NCBI RefSeq assembly: GCF_024055665.1
Contig: NZ_JAMXMC010000001.1
Span: forward strand, 62,001 to 126,000
From: Ideonella oryzae
Lineage (GTDB): Bacteria; Pseudomonadota; Gammaproteobacteria; Burkholderiales; Burkholderiaceae_C
Direction of reading: 5' to 3'
Length of the DNA: 64,000 nt
Shown: positions 1 to 11,626 of the stretch, in pieces
Layout of the letters: every line of letters begins with the position of its first letter
Numbering within the stretch: the stretch's first letter is position 1
Translations under genes and position numbers: made by a program
The notes under the pieces: generated by a model
Told to the model about the DNA's origin: nothing
The model's database searches: none
The model's input: only the letters and a program-made list of their open reading frames with translations

Positions 1-864
1 GTTGCAGCAGAACACCGGGTCGCTGGCCAGGGTCTGGCCGGCGGTGGCACGGGCGAAGGCGGCCGAATAGTCGGGCAGCGGCCGGGCCAGGCGGTAGCCC
101 ACGCCCGGGAAGACCGGGGCATAGAACGCCACCTGGCGGCGGTCTGCGTCCAGGGACTTGATGCTGACGTTGATCAGCGCGCCGTGGTAGTCGGCCACCA
201 GGGGCCAGCGGGTGTCGGCGCCCTGGCGCACCCACCAGTCGTGCAGGTTGGCCGGCTGGCCGTCGACCAGGCAGTCGCCCCCGGTGAAGCCGCTGCGCGC
301 GAACTCGATCACCGGCCCGTCGCCCGGGGTGAAGAGGTTGAGGATGTCCACATGGACCAGCGCGGTCTCCGGCAGCGGCAGGTGGATCACCACCGCCGCG
401 TTGTCGTGCAGCAGGCCGGTCTGGCCGTCGACCACCCGCGCGCGGGTGCCGGGCTCGTCCAGGTGCATGCCGGCGATCCAGCCCACCAGCGGCTTCATGT
501 ACATGTCGTCGTAGCCGGGAGCCTCCTGGGCGAAGGCCTCGTGCACCTCGCTGAAGGCCGGCAGCACCATCACCGAGAAGCCGTGCTCCGGCCCGTCAAT
601 GCACACGCGCGAGAGCTGGGAGCGCGGGTACAGGCGCACGCTGGGCGGCAGGGGGCCGGCGGGCAGCTCGGTCACGAAGACCTGCTGGCGGCTGCAGGTG
701 CCACCGCTGTCGGCCATGAAGTAGGGGATGGTGCCGCCGATCCAGTCGCCCCGCGGCAGCTGGCGCAGCAGGGCCTCGTCACCGGCGATGCAGCAGGGCT
801 TGCGGGCCTGGATCAGGCGAGCGGCCTCGTCGAGCGAGACCAGGCGGTGGGTCAGTGCATTCAT
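1..864 (-). CDS. Hypothetical protein, C-terminus beyond the window
   Basis: The reading frame is open from an ATG at 864 to the window edge (288 codons, no stop), so the C-terminus is missing. The N-terminus reads MNALTHRLVSLDEAARLIQA and continues with a PRGDWIGGTIPYF stretch. I see no signal peptide or membrane helix in the visible part. The gene starts 11 bases after the stop of the upstream gene at 876-1967, so the two are probably one transcript. I do not recognise the family with confidence. The composition is typical of a soluble, globular cytoplasmic protein. Confidence 0.7.
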   Translation of the reverse strand, partial: MNALTHRLVSLDEAARLIQARKPCCIAGDEALLRQLPRGDWIGGTIPYFMADSGGTCSRQQVFVTELPAGPLPPSVRLYPRSQLSRVCIDGPEHGFSVMVLPAFSEVHEAFAQEAPGYDDMYMKPLVGWIAGMHLDEPGTRARVVDGQTGLLHDNAAVVIHLPLPETALVHVDILNLFTPGDGPVIEFARSGFTGGDCLVDGQPANLHDWWVRQGADTRWPLVADYHGALINVSIKSLDADRRQVAFYAPVFPGVGYRLARPLPDYSAAFARATAGQTLASDPVFCCN

Positions 865-875
865 GGGAACGGGCT

Positions 876-1967
876 TCAGTTCAGGGGCCAGCGGCGCAGC
901 TGCTCCAGCTCGTGACGCAGCACCGCGCGGTGGCGGGCGAAGAAGCGGTGCAGCTCGACCAGCTTGAGCATGCGCAGCTCGTCGTCCTGCAGGCCGCGGG
1001 CCTGCTGACGCAGCTTGGTCAGCAAGAGGCGCAGGCTCAGCGTGCGCACCTCGATGTCGCAGTCGCCGCTGAGCAGGGCCTGCCACAGCGGGTCGCTGAC
1101 ATCGGGCACCTCGTCGTCCTCACCGGCCATCGCCCGGCTGAGCGAGGCCTGCAGCGCGGCCCGGGCCGCGGCATCGGCCGTGCGCAGCTGGGCGATCTCG
1201 CCGGCCAGCAGGGACTGGTTGCGCACAAAGTAGCGGTGCAGCCCCTGGGCGGCCTGGCGGTGCAGGTCGGCATCGCGGTGGGTGGCGGCCTCGCGGGTGA
1301 GCTTGGACAGCAGCAGCTTGAGCCCCAGGGCCCGCACCTCGATCGTCTGCCGCCCGGTGAGCAGGGCCAGCCAGACCGGCGCGTCCTCGGGCGGGATGGC
1401 CTCGTCGTCATCCGCCACACGGGGGGGCGCGGCCGGGGCCAGCTCGATGGGGCGGGCGGCGACCGGTGGGGGCACCGGCATGGGCGCTGCCACCGGTCGC
1501 GCCGTCTCGCGGGCCTCCTGTGCATCGCGGGCCTGGGGCGGCCGGGCACTGCCATGGTCCAGCCGGAACTTGTACTTCCACAGGTCCGACAGCGGCAGGT
1601 CCAGCATGCGGCAGAGCTGGGACATGGTGGCGCCGTCGAGCATCAGGTCCAGCACCAGGCGCGAGAGCGCGTGCGAGAAGGGCAGTTCGGGCTCGCCGGC
1701 CCAGGGTGCGTCGGGCAGGGGCTGGCCCTCGCGCATGGTCAGCACCACCTCGCAGCGGCGCCCGGCCATCGGCAGGTGGGCCCAGTGCAGGCGCAGGCCA
1801 CCCGCCGCCGGCTTGCGCGGTGCCCAGAAGGGGCCGGCGCTTTCTGCGGCGGTGCCCACCTGGACCGAGAGCTGGCGCGAGCCGTCACTCCATTTGAAGC
1901 CCTGCACCTGCCAGGGCGCACGCACCTCCAGCAAAGTCTCCAGCCATTGGCGCTCCTGGGGCGTCAT
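876..1967 (-). CDS. Hypothetical protein with a duplicated 66-residue C-terminal domain
   Basis: A 363-residue soluble protein. I chose the ATG at 1967 (MTPQERQW) because GGAGA lies just upstream; the open frame runs further to 2054 without a better site. Residues about 1-130 form an N-terminal region of unknown type. A Pro/Ala-rich linker follows. Then two copies of a helical domain occur at about 197-262 and 293-358. They align without gaps over 66 residues with 30 identities, including the shared pattern ALL.G...IEVR.L.L.LLL.KL and LHR.F.R. The copies are joined by an acidic 30-residue linker. It sits in a tight pair with the following gene. Function unknown. Confidence 0.75.
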   Translation of the reverse strand: MTPQERQWLETLLEVRAPWQVQGFKWSDGSRQLSVQVGTAAESAGPFWAPRKPAAGGLRLHWAHLPMAGRRCEVVLTMREGQPLPDAPWAGEPELPFSHALSRLVLDLMLDGATMSQLCRMLDLPLSDLWKYKFRLDHGSARPPQARDAQEARETARPVAAPMPVPPPVAARPIELAPAAPPRVADDDEAIPPEDAPVWLALLTGRQTIEVRALGLKLLLSKLTREAATHRDADLHRQAAQGLHRYFVRNQSLLAGEIAQLRTADAAARAALQASLSRAMAGEDDEVPDVSDPLWQALLSGDCDIEVRTLSLRLLLTKLRQQARGLQDDELRMLKLVELHRFFARHRAVLRHELEQLRRWPLN

Positions 1968-2172
1968 CGTGTCTCCTCTCCCATCCCGGACTGCTGAGTG
2001 GCGGGTGCGTTGAACCGCACCCATCACCACCGCACTCTGCAAAGGGCGGGCCATGCCCTGAAGCCGGTCTGGATGGGCTCGCAGCCAGGGTCAACCCGAG
2101 GACGGTGTGACAAGCTGGGGCGCCTCCCCGCGAATCAGGTGTGCCAGGCTGGCTGCCGTTTGGCGCAGGGGC

Positions 2173-2200
2173 GGGATTGCCCCGAGCGGGCCAACCCGGG
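2173..2200. repeat. Copy 1 of a 28-bp imperfect palindromic repeat
   Basis: This stretch matches 4200-4227 at 24 of 28 positions in the same orientation. Both copies have an inverted-repeat core, imperfect here and perfect in the second copy. This copy is just downstream of the CrpP-like gene's stop codon. It may be a small genome-wide repetitive element or part of a terminator. Confidence 0.45.
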
Positions 2201-2201
2201 G

Positions 2202-2504
2202 TCACTCGTGCTCGCCAGCGGGTCCTTCCACGCGGGCCGCCGGCACCTTGCGTCGAGCGGCGGTCTGGGCCCTGTGGCCCTGCTCCCATGCGGCACTTCG
2301 CTGGCGCCACACATCGGGCGATTCGCCGGTGGCAGACGGCCTGTTGCGCTGCTGCTGCAGCGGGTTGACGCCCGCGGACTCACCGCGCGCGGCGGCCTTG
2401 GCGCCCTGGCGCTGGATCTCGGCGCGCTCGGAGTACGACAAGGGCCGCGGCCTCGGTGCGTCCGGTGCGTGGTCAGGAGGACAGGAGGTGGAGAGGCAGT
2501 TCAT
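2202..2504 (-). CDS. Small CrpP/ribosome-modulation-factor-like protein
   Basis: A 100-residue basic protein. The chosen start is the ATG at 2504, which has AAGG upstream; the frame stays open to 2657 but the extension looks non-coding. Residues about 27-75 contain the pattern IQRQGAKAAARGESAGVNPL followed by WRQRSAAWEQGHRA. This resembles the (Q/E)GA.AA..G...NP...W..G. signature of the RMF/CrpP family of small ribosome- or antibiotic-associated proteins. A Pro-rich N-terminus and a basic tail flank it. The match is by eye to a short signature, so a plain hypothetical protein is the alternative. Confidence 0.5.
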   Translation of the reverse strand: MNCLSTSCPPDHAPDAPRPRPLSYSERAEIQRQGAKAAARGESAGVNPLQQQRNRPSATGESPDVWRQRSAAWEQGHRAQTAARRKVPAARVEGPAGEHE

Positions 2505-2619
2505 GGCAGGCCTTGAATGGGGAGGGGCGTGATCGACGATCTCCCCGTTGGCGTCGCCGACAGCGATGGGGTCGGCGCCTCGGTGAAGGAGCGGGACATC
2601 CGGCTCCAGGCGTGTTTGT

Positions 2620-3624
2620 TCAGCCCGCAGCGGTGAGTGCGGGCAGCACGTCGGCATACCAGGCGCAATTCAGACCCAGCGATTCATCCTGGGTCTGGTC
2701 GCGGGTGCGCATGTCCATGCGGGTGGAGTGCACGCCGACCAGCTGCCAGGACGGCGCCGATGCCCCGTCGTTGAGACGCCGCCGAACGACCGGCGATCCA
2801 CTGCTGCCGCGGTGGGTTCGCGCATCGGTCAGGAAGCAGCCTTGCCCCTGGAATCGCACGCCGTAGGCGGAGGCAATGGACGCGCTGCGGGCCACCGCCA
2901 GGTGATAGACGGTGTCATGAAAGCCCAGCGGAAAGCCGGCGATGGTCAGCGCGTCGCCGATCGAAACCTGCTCATCGCGGGCGTCGAGGTGGCTCGCCTC
3001 GAATGCCTGCAGTGCCGCACCGGCGGGCAGGCTGCCGGCAGGGATCTCCATGGCCGCGATGTCCACCGCACCCGCTCCGTCGGCGGCTTCGCGCCACAGC
3101 GGCAGGCCAGCCTGGTGCAGCGGCAGCGAGACCACGGCGTACCGCGTCAGATCCTGCGGATCGGTGTGCACCCCGATCTCGATGCGGTCGGGGTGATGCG
3201 CGCTCCCGGCATCGGCAAAGACGTGGCGGTTGCTCACCAGGAAGAGCCGATCGCCATGGCGGTAGAAGAAGCCGCTGGCGCTGGTCAGGACACGGCCTGC
3301 CGAGAACGTGGTGATGCAAGTCGTGGTCTGCAGCAAGGCGTCGACCGTGGCGGGCAGGCCTGCAGGCTCGGGCCGGGTGCTTTTTTCAATGAGCGCACGG
3401 TTGCACGCGACATCGCGCTCAAAGGTGGCCAGCACGACGTCGGAGATGTCCGAGTGCAGCAACACCGTGCGCGCCGCCTCGGCGTGGGCGTCGACCGCGG
3501 CCATCAGGCGTGAACGCGTCGCCCTGGAGAGAGACTGGATGACCGCCGGCAACACCGCATCCAGCGCGAGGAGACTGCCCTTGAGTTCGCAAATGCGCTC
3601 GGTGGCTTCTTGCAGATTCTTCAC
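2620..3624 (-). CDS. Trypsin-like serine protease without signal peptide
   Basis: A 334-residue protein starting at GTG 3624, with AAGGA about seven bases upstream. Residues 1-90 are helical and of unknown type, with no signal peptide or membrane segment. From about 95 it is a chymotrypsin-fold protease: His134 in SNRHVF, Asp188 in AVDIAAMEI, and Ser275 in HRGSSGSPVV form a complete predicted catalytic triad. Most bacterial trypsin-like proteases are exported. A cytoplasmic one with an N-terminal helical domain recalls proteases recruited in regulatory or conflict systems, but no partner gene is evident. The next gene downstream is the CrpP-like gene, 115 bases away. Confidence 0.8.
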   Translation of the reverse strand: MKNLQEATERICELKGSLLALDAVLPAVIQSLSRATRSRLMAAVDAHAEAARTVLLHSDISDVVLATFERDVACNRALIEKSTRPEPAGLPATVDALLQTTTCITTFSAGRVLTSASGFFYRHGDRLFLVSNRHVFADAGSAHHPDRIEIGVHTDPQDLTRYAVVSLPLHQAGLPLWREAADGAGAVDIAAMEIPAGSLPAGAALQAFEASHLDARDEQVSIGDALTIAGFPLGFHDTVYHLAVARSASIASAYGVRFQGQGCFLTDARTHRGSSGSPVVRRRLNDGASAPSWQLVGVHSTRMDMRTRDQTQDESLGLNCAWYADVLPALTAAG

Positions 3625-3640
3625 GGGCAGTTCCTTCGGC

Positions 3641-3673
3641 AGAAAAGAAAAAAGCGCGGCAAAGCCGCGCTTT
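3641..3673 (-). terminator. Rho-independent terminator of the cold-shock gene
   Basis: A perfect inverted repeat AAAGCGCGGC / GCCGCGCTTT with an AAA loop lies at 3651-3673. On the minus strand it is followed by a T-rich run. It sits between the cold-shock gene's stop (3722) and the protease start (3624), so it should end the cold-shock transcript. Confidence 0.85.
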
Positions 3674-3721
3674 CATCGGCTGACGCCGGGGCGAACCCGA
3701 CATCAGGCAGAGCTGAAGGTA

Positions 3722-3934
3722 TCAACCCAGATTGCGGATGTTCGATGCCTGCGGGCCCTTCTGGCCCTGGGTCACCTCGAACTGCACGCGTTGGTTCTCG
3801 GTCAGCGTCTTGAAGCCGCCACCTTGGATTTCCTTGAAGTGGGCAAAGAGGTCCTTGCCACCGCCATCAGGAGCGATGAAGCCAAAGCCCTTGCCTTCGT
3901 TGAACCACTTCACGGTGCCAGTTTCGGTCGTCAT
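3722..3934 (-). CDS. Cold-shock protein, CspA family
   Basis: A 70-residue single cold-shock domain: RNA/ssDNA-binding RNP motifs KGFGFI and DLFAHF are both present, as is the terminal NIRNLG. The family acts as an RNA chaperone in cold or stationary phase. The ATG at 3934 follows AAGGAATTTGAT. The frame is open to 4036 but upstream residues do not match the family. It is monocistronic, with a strong terminator at 3641-3673. The long gene-free stretch upstream is consistent with the extended 5' leader typical of cold-inducible csp mRNAs. Confidence 0.95.
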   Translation of the reverse strand: MTTETGTVKWFNEGKGFGFIAPDGGGKDLFAHFKEIQGGGFKTLTENQRVQFEVTQGQKGPQASNIRNLG

Positions 3935-4413
3935 ATCAAATTCCTTTCGAAGTTGCAGAGCGCAATAGCACGCCCGGCGAAGAGACGCCAAGAAAATCTT
4001 CAGAAGGGGGATTCGACTCGACCGCCGGCAGAACACCGGAGCGGGAAGAAAGACCTAAGAGCGGACGGTCTTGTGCATATCAGCACAGCGATGGTACACG
4101 AGAAGCGCTGCGCGCGCTCATGTTTCGGCGACGAGGGCCCGGTGCCCTCGGTGCCCGCCGGGATGGGCCAGCTTGACAGCCTCCTGGGAAGACCGATGCG
4201 GGATAGCCCCGATCGGGGCAACCCGGACCCGGCAGGCCGATCTGAGGCGCTGCGTTGTCATGAGGCAAGACAGCGGCCCCACCCCAAGGGAAACACCTCG
4301 CATGATTCGTCGGAAGGAAGTGCACCCTGTGCAGTCCCTTGCCACGGCAGGGCGGACCGCACATTCTTGAGCGCTGCGCGATCCGCGACCGAACTCCGCG
4401 AGCACTTCCATCC
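3935..4413. other. Gene-free region upstream of csp and the hybrid kinase
   Basis: This 479-base divergent region holds the presumed csp promoter and leader (minus strand) and the promoter of the histidine kinase (plus strand). I cannot assign convincing -35/-10 boxes. Open frames here have no family match. It contains the second copy of the 28-bp repeat at 4200-4227. Confidence 0.6.
4200..4227. repeat. Copy 2 of the 28-bp repeat
   Basis: Contains the perfect palindrome GCCCCGATCGGGGC and matches 2173-2200 at 24 of 28 positions in the same orientation. It lies in the intergenic region upstream of the kinase gene. Confidence 0.45.
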
Positions 4414-8118
<3,705 letters not shown>

Positions 8119-8244
8119 ACGCCCGCCTGGAGAGCGCACCGACCCGAAGCCATCTGGCCATGCATGCTTGTGGGGATGCCCCGCGCGGCGGCGCTTTCTA
8201 TAGTCGGGCGACGAACGGTGGCGATTCCACCCGGAAGGGCTCCC

Positions 8245-9141
8245 ATGACGGCATCTTCTGTTCCTGTGTCCGCACGCCGGGGGGCGCTGCGCATCCTGGC
8301 CGCCTCAGTCCTCGCTGCCCTGCTCCCGGGGTGCGCGATCCTGGAGTCCCACGGGGACCCGGAGTACTCGCTGCTGGGCGGTGGATCGGACCGCGTCAAC
8401 TCGGCCGGCGTGCATCAGATGCTGGGCCCGGAGTTCGAGCGGCTTGACCTGGTGCGCCTGCTGTCCGGAGGCCCGGACGACCCAGCTGTGCAAGCCCAGG
8501 CAACGCAGGTCTGACAGGCCCAGGCCGCACGCGGAGACGACTATCTGCAGGGCTGCCTGATCGACTTGGCCTTCTCCCGCTACCACGCAGACGCTGTCCG
8601 CGACACGCCTGCGCACCGCAATGCCATCCAGGACCGCATCCTGTCGGCATCTGGCCAGCGCTGCAACGTCTTCCTCACCTACATCCAGCGCCACCAGTCG
8701 GCCACCGATTTCATGCTGGGCAGCCTGACCGCGCTGCTGGCCGGCGGCGGCGCCATCGCCACCGGGGTGGACACCGCGCGTGCGCTGGCCGGCAGCGCAG
8801 GCATCGTTTCCGGCATACGGGCCGAGTACGACCAGACCTACTTCCAGAACCAGGCCGCCACCATCATCTCCAAGGGCATCCGGCTGCGGCGAGACACCCT
8901 GCTTGGCGCTATCGACGCCAAGCGCGGCAGCGACGTCGGCACCTACACCATCGAGCGGGCCGTGGGCGACGCGCTGCGCTACCACGGTGCCTGCACCGTG
9001 ATGGCCGGCCTCGAAGAGACCGACACGCAGCTGAGCGCCACCGCAGGCGTCGAGGCCATGGCCCGGGCGCTCCAGACCGTGGTGCAAGTCCAGCAACAGG
9101 CCCAGGCCGTGGGTGCGGCCGCCTCCGCCGCGCCAAAGTGA
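8245..9141 (+). pseudogene. Lipoprotein gene interrupted by an in-frame TGA
   Basis: The ATG at 8245 opens a frame with a lipoprotein signal peptide: a basic n-region, a hydrophobic stretch, and the lipobox LLPGC. After 89 codons it meets TGA at 8512-8514. The same frame then stays open to 9141, with coherent protein-like sequence on both sides of the stop (AVQAQATQV before, QAQAARGDDYLQGCLIDLAF after) and no good start codon or ribosome site after it. The intact product would be about 298 residues, including a central Gly/Ala-rich hydrophobic stretch (SLTALLAGGGAIATGV). Function unknown. Either a nonsense mutation or a base-calling error explains the stop. Confidence 0.7.
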
Positions 9142-9471
9142 GCAGCAACGGCCGCCCACGGGGCTGGCCCCGCCAGCCGCGGTGGCGCTCGCTCTTCACG
9201 GCCTGAGCGCCCGTCCCGGTGCATGCCCGCCCCTGATCGGATGCATTGATTGCACGGCGGGCGGGGCAAGTCGGTGCGCCGGGCCGCGGACCGGCCCTGG
9301 CCGCTCACGCCATGGCCCCAGCCTTCGGCGAGCCCGAGCTCGGGCTCACCGCCGCTGATCGCACCTTGATCGCGTCGCACGCACGGCGCGCGGCATGGAG
9401 ATCGCATTCGGAAGACCCCAGCACCGCCGGCCTTCGGCGGGTCCTCCGTCTCGACAGCTCCGCACGCCGCC
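9142..9471. other. Gene-free region with an 18-bp perfect palindrome
   Basis: No supported gene lies in these 330 bases. It holds the palindrome GAGCCCGAGCTCGGGCTC at 9330-9347 and a second GC-rich hairpin near 9430-9455. Either could terminate the upstream transcript or serve as an operator for the flavoprotein gene. Confidence 0.5.
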
Positions 9472-10776
9472 ATGCCCAACACCCCTGCCCCCACCGCCTC
9501 CGCCCTCGCCCCCCGCTACCCCGTCGTCGTCATCGGCGGCGGACAGGCCGGCCTGTCCACCAGCCACTACCTGCAGGCCCAGGGCATCGACCACGTGGTG
9601 TTCGAGAAGCGCCGCTCCTTCGACGCCTGGCGGCTGGACCGCTGGGACACCTTCTGCCTGGTCACACCCAACTGGCAGTGCCGCCTGCCCGACTTTCCCT
9701 ACGCCGGCCCGGACCCCAAAGGCTTCATGGTCAAGGACGAGATCGTGGCCTACCTCGAGGCCTTTGCCCGCAAGGTGCGCCCGCCCATCCACGAAGGCGT
9801 GGGCGTCACCCGGCTGAGCCGCCACCCCAGCGGCGCCTTCCAGGTGGAGACGACGATGGGCAATTGCCTGGCCGACCATGTGGTGGTGGCCACCGGCGGC
9901 TACGACCTGCCCATCGTGCCGCCGTGCGCCCACAGCCTGCCGGCGGGCATCCGCCAGGTGCATTCGGTGGACTACCGCAACCCGGACCAGCTGCCCCCGG
10001 GCGGGGTGCTGGTGGTGGGCTCGGGCCAGTCGGGCGTGCAGATCATGGAAGACCTGCACCTGGCCGGGCGCCAGGTGCACCTGGCCGTGGGCTCGGCGCC
10101 GCGCTCGCCACGGGTCTACCGCGGCCGCGAGGCCACCGAGTGGCTGTTCGACCTGGGCTTCTACCAGCTCACGGTGGACCGGCACCCGCTGGGCGACGAG
10201 GCCCGCCACAAGACCAACCACTACATGACCGGCCGCGACGGCGGCCACGAGATCGACCTGCGACGCTTCGCCCTGCAGGGCGTGAAGCTCTACGGCACGC
10301 TGGACGACATCCAGGGCGGCACGGTGCACTTCCGCCCCGACCTGGGCCGCAACCTGGACGAGGCCGACGAGGTCTACTGCGCCATCCGGCGCGACATCGA
10401 CAAGTACATCGCCGCCCACGGCATCCAGGCCCCGGAGGAGCCGCCCTTCGAGAAGGTCTGGGCGCCCGAAGCCGACCCGCTGACGCTGGACCTGGCCGCC
10501 CAGGGCATCACCAGCATCGTCTGGGCGATCGGCTTCCGGCCCGACTACCACTGGATCGACCTGCCCACCTTCGACGGCCGCGGCCACCCCAGCTTCCGCC
10601 GTGGCGTCTCGCCGGTGGAGGGCCTGTACTTCCTGGGCTTGCCCTGGCTGAACACCTGGGGCTCGGGCCGCTTCCTGGGCGTGGCCGAGGATGCGCAGCA
10701 CCTGGTGGAGGTGATCGCCCAGCGCCAGGCCGCGCGGGCACCGGCCCCGGCGCCCCGTCTGGCCGAGACGGCATGA
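9472..10776 (+). CDS. MSMEG_0569-family FAD-dependent oxidoreductase
   Basis: A 434-residue soluble flavoprotein. The N-terminal dinucleotide-binding motif [17 protein letters not shown] binds FAD, and a second Rossmann motif [17 protein letters not shown] (about residues 180-197) should bind NAD(P)H. The C-terminal [17 protein letters not shown] is typical of this family of flavin monooxygenase-like enzymes. The family is named from mycobacterial gene clusters and its substrate is not established. The stop overlaps the start of the next gene (ATGA), so the two are translationally coupled. Confidence 0.8.
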   Translation: MPNTPAPTASALAPRYPVVVIGGGQAGLSTSHYLQAQGIDHVVFEKRRSFDAWRLDRWDTFCLVTPNWQCRLPDFPYAGPDPKGFMVKDEIVAYLEAFARKVRPPIHEGVGVTRLSRHPSGAFQVETTMGNCLADHVVVATGGYDLPIVPPCAHSLPAGIRQVHSVDYRNPDQLPPGGVLVVGSGQSGVQIMEDLHLAGRQVHLAVGSAPRSPRVYRGREATEWLFDLGFYQLTVDRHPLGDEARHKTNHYMTGRDGGHEIDLRRFALQGVKLYGTLDDIQGGTVHFRPDLGRNLDEADEVYCAIRRDIDKYIAAHGIQAPEEPPFEKVWAPEADPLTLDLAAQGITSIVWAIGFRPDYHWIDLPTFDGRGHPSFRRGVSPVEGLYFLGLPWLNTWGSGRFLGVAEDAQHLVEVIAQRQAARAPAPAPRLAETA

Positions 10777-11610
10777 GCGGGCAGCCGCGCGCGCAGACCG
10801 AGCCGCTGGCGCAGCGCATCCGCCTGGGCATGCCCCAGCTGTGCAGCCAGGGCCTGTCCGAACACTGGCTGCTCAAGACCGCCGGCGACCTGCACTGGCA
10901 GGCGCTGGCGGCCACCCACGGCTGCCGGCCCTCGGCGCTGCAGGATGCGCAGCGCCCGCCTGCGCGAGGTGGACGAGGACAAGACCCTGGACCTGCGCAT
11001 CGCCCACCAGCCGCTGGGCCGCTCGCGGCACTTCAGCCAGCAGTGGGCCCAGGGGCCGCAGGGCGAGGTGGCGCAGCTGAGCCTGCTCACCGCCGCCGTG
11101 GTGCGCGAACGGGCGGGCGACAACCACACCGTCGCGCGGGTGCCGCTGCCCACCGGGCCGATGGCGGCCGACACCGCCCTGGCCAGCGCCGCGCAGGCGG
11201 CCGATGCCAGCGTGCGCGCGGTGCGGGCCCAGGGCTGGCGGGAGCGCTTTGCGCTGCCGACGCAGGCCCCTCTGGCCGAGCTGCCCGTGCTGCCCGAACT
11301 GGCCGACTGGGCCGTGACGCCCTGCCCCTACAACGACTTCAACGGCGCCGGCCTGCTCTACTTCGCCAGCTTCCAGGCCCTGGCCGATCGCGCCCACGGC
11401 CACTGGGGCCTGCACGCCACCGAACGGGCTGCGCAGGGCGTGGTGCGCGAGCGGCAGATGGTCTTCCACGGCAACGTCAACCCGGGCGAGGCCCTGCGCT
11501 TTCGGCTGCGCGCGCTGCGCCACACCGGCCTGGGCCACTGGAGCTGGACCCAGGTGCAGCGCCAGAGCGACGGCTGGTGCGTGGCCGACCTGGCCACGCT
11601 GCGGGTGTGA
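10773..11610 (+). pseudogene. Frameshifted LnmK/Pnap_2097-like biosynthetic protein
   Basis: Starts at the ATGA overlap with the flavoprotein gene. The first 57-60 codons (IRLGMPQLCSQGLSEHWLLK) match the N-terminus of LnmK-like proteins, a hot-dog-fold family linked to acyltransferase/decarboxylase chemistry. The rest (from about 10945, RLREVDEDKTLDLRIA through CPYNDFNGAGLLYFASFQAL to 11610) lies in another frame. Dropping one C in the run at about 10957-10961 joins the frames. Some residues expected between the two parts may also be missing, which would fit a real deletion. Family assignment is from memory of conserved motifs. Confidence 0.6.
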
Positions 11611-11626
11611 CGCCGCCGCGGCCCGC

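Noticed and set aside
876-2516. Plus-strand open frames at 855-1997 and 1998-2516
   Set aside because: They mirror the minus-strand genes, have shadow-type composition and lack ribosome sites.
8512-8514. TGA at this position as a selenocysteine codon
   Set aside because: No selenoprotein family match and no obvious SECIS hairpin right after it. A nonsense mutation or sequence error is simpler.
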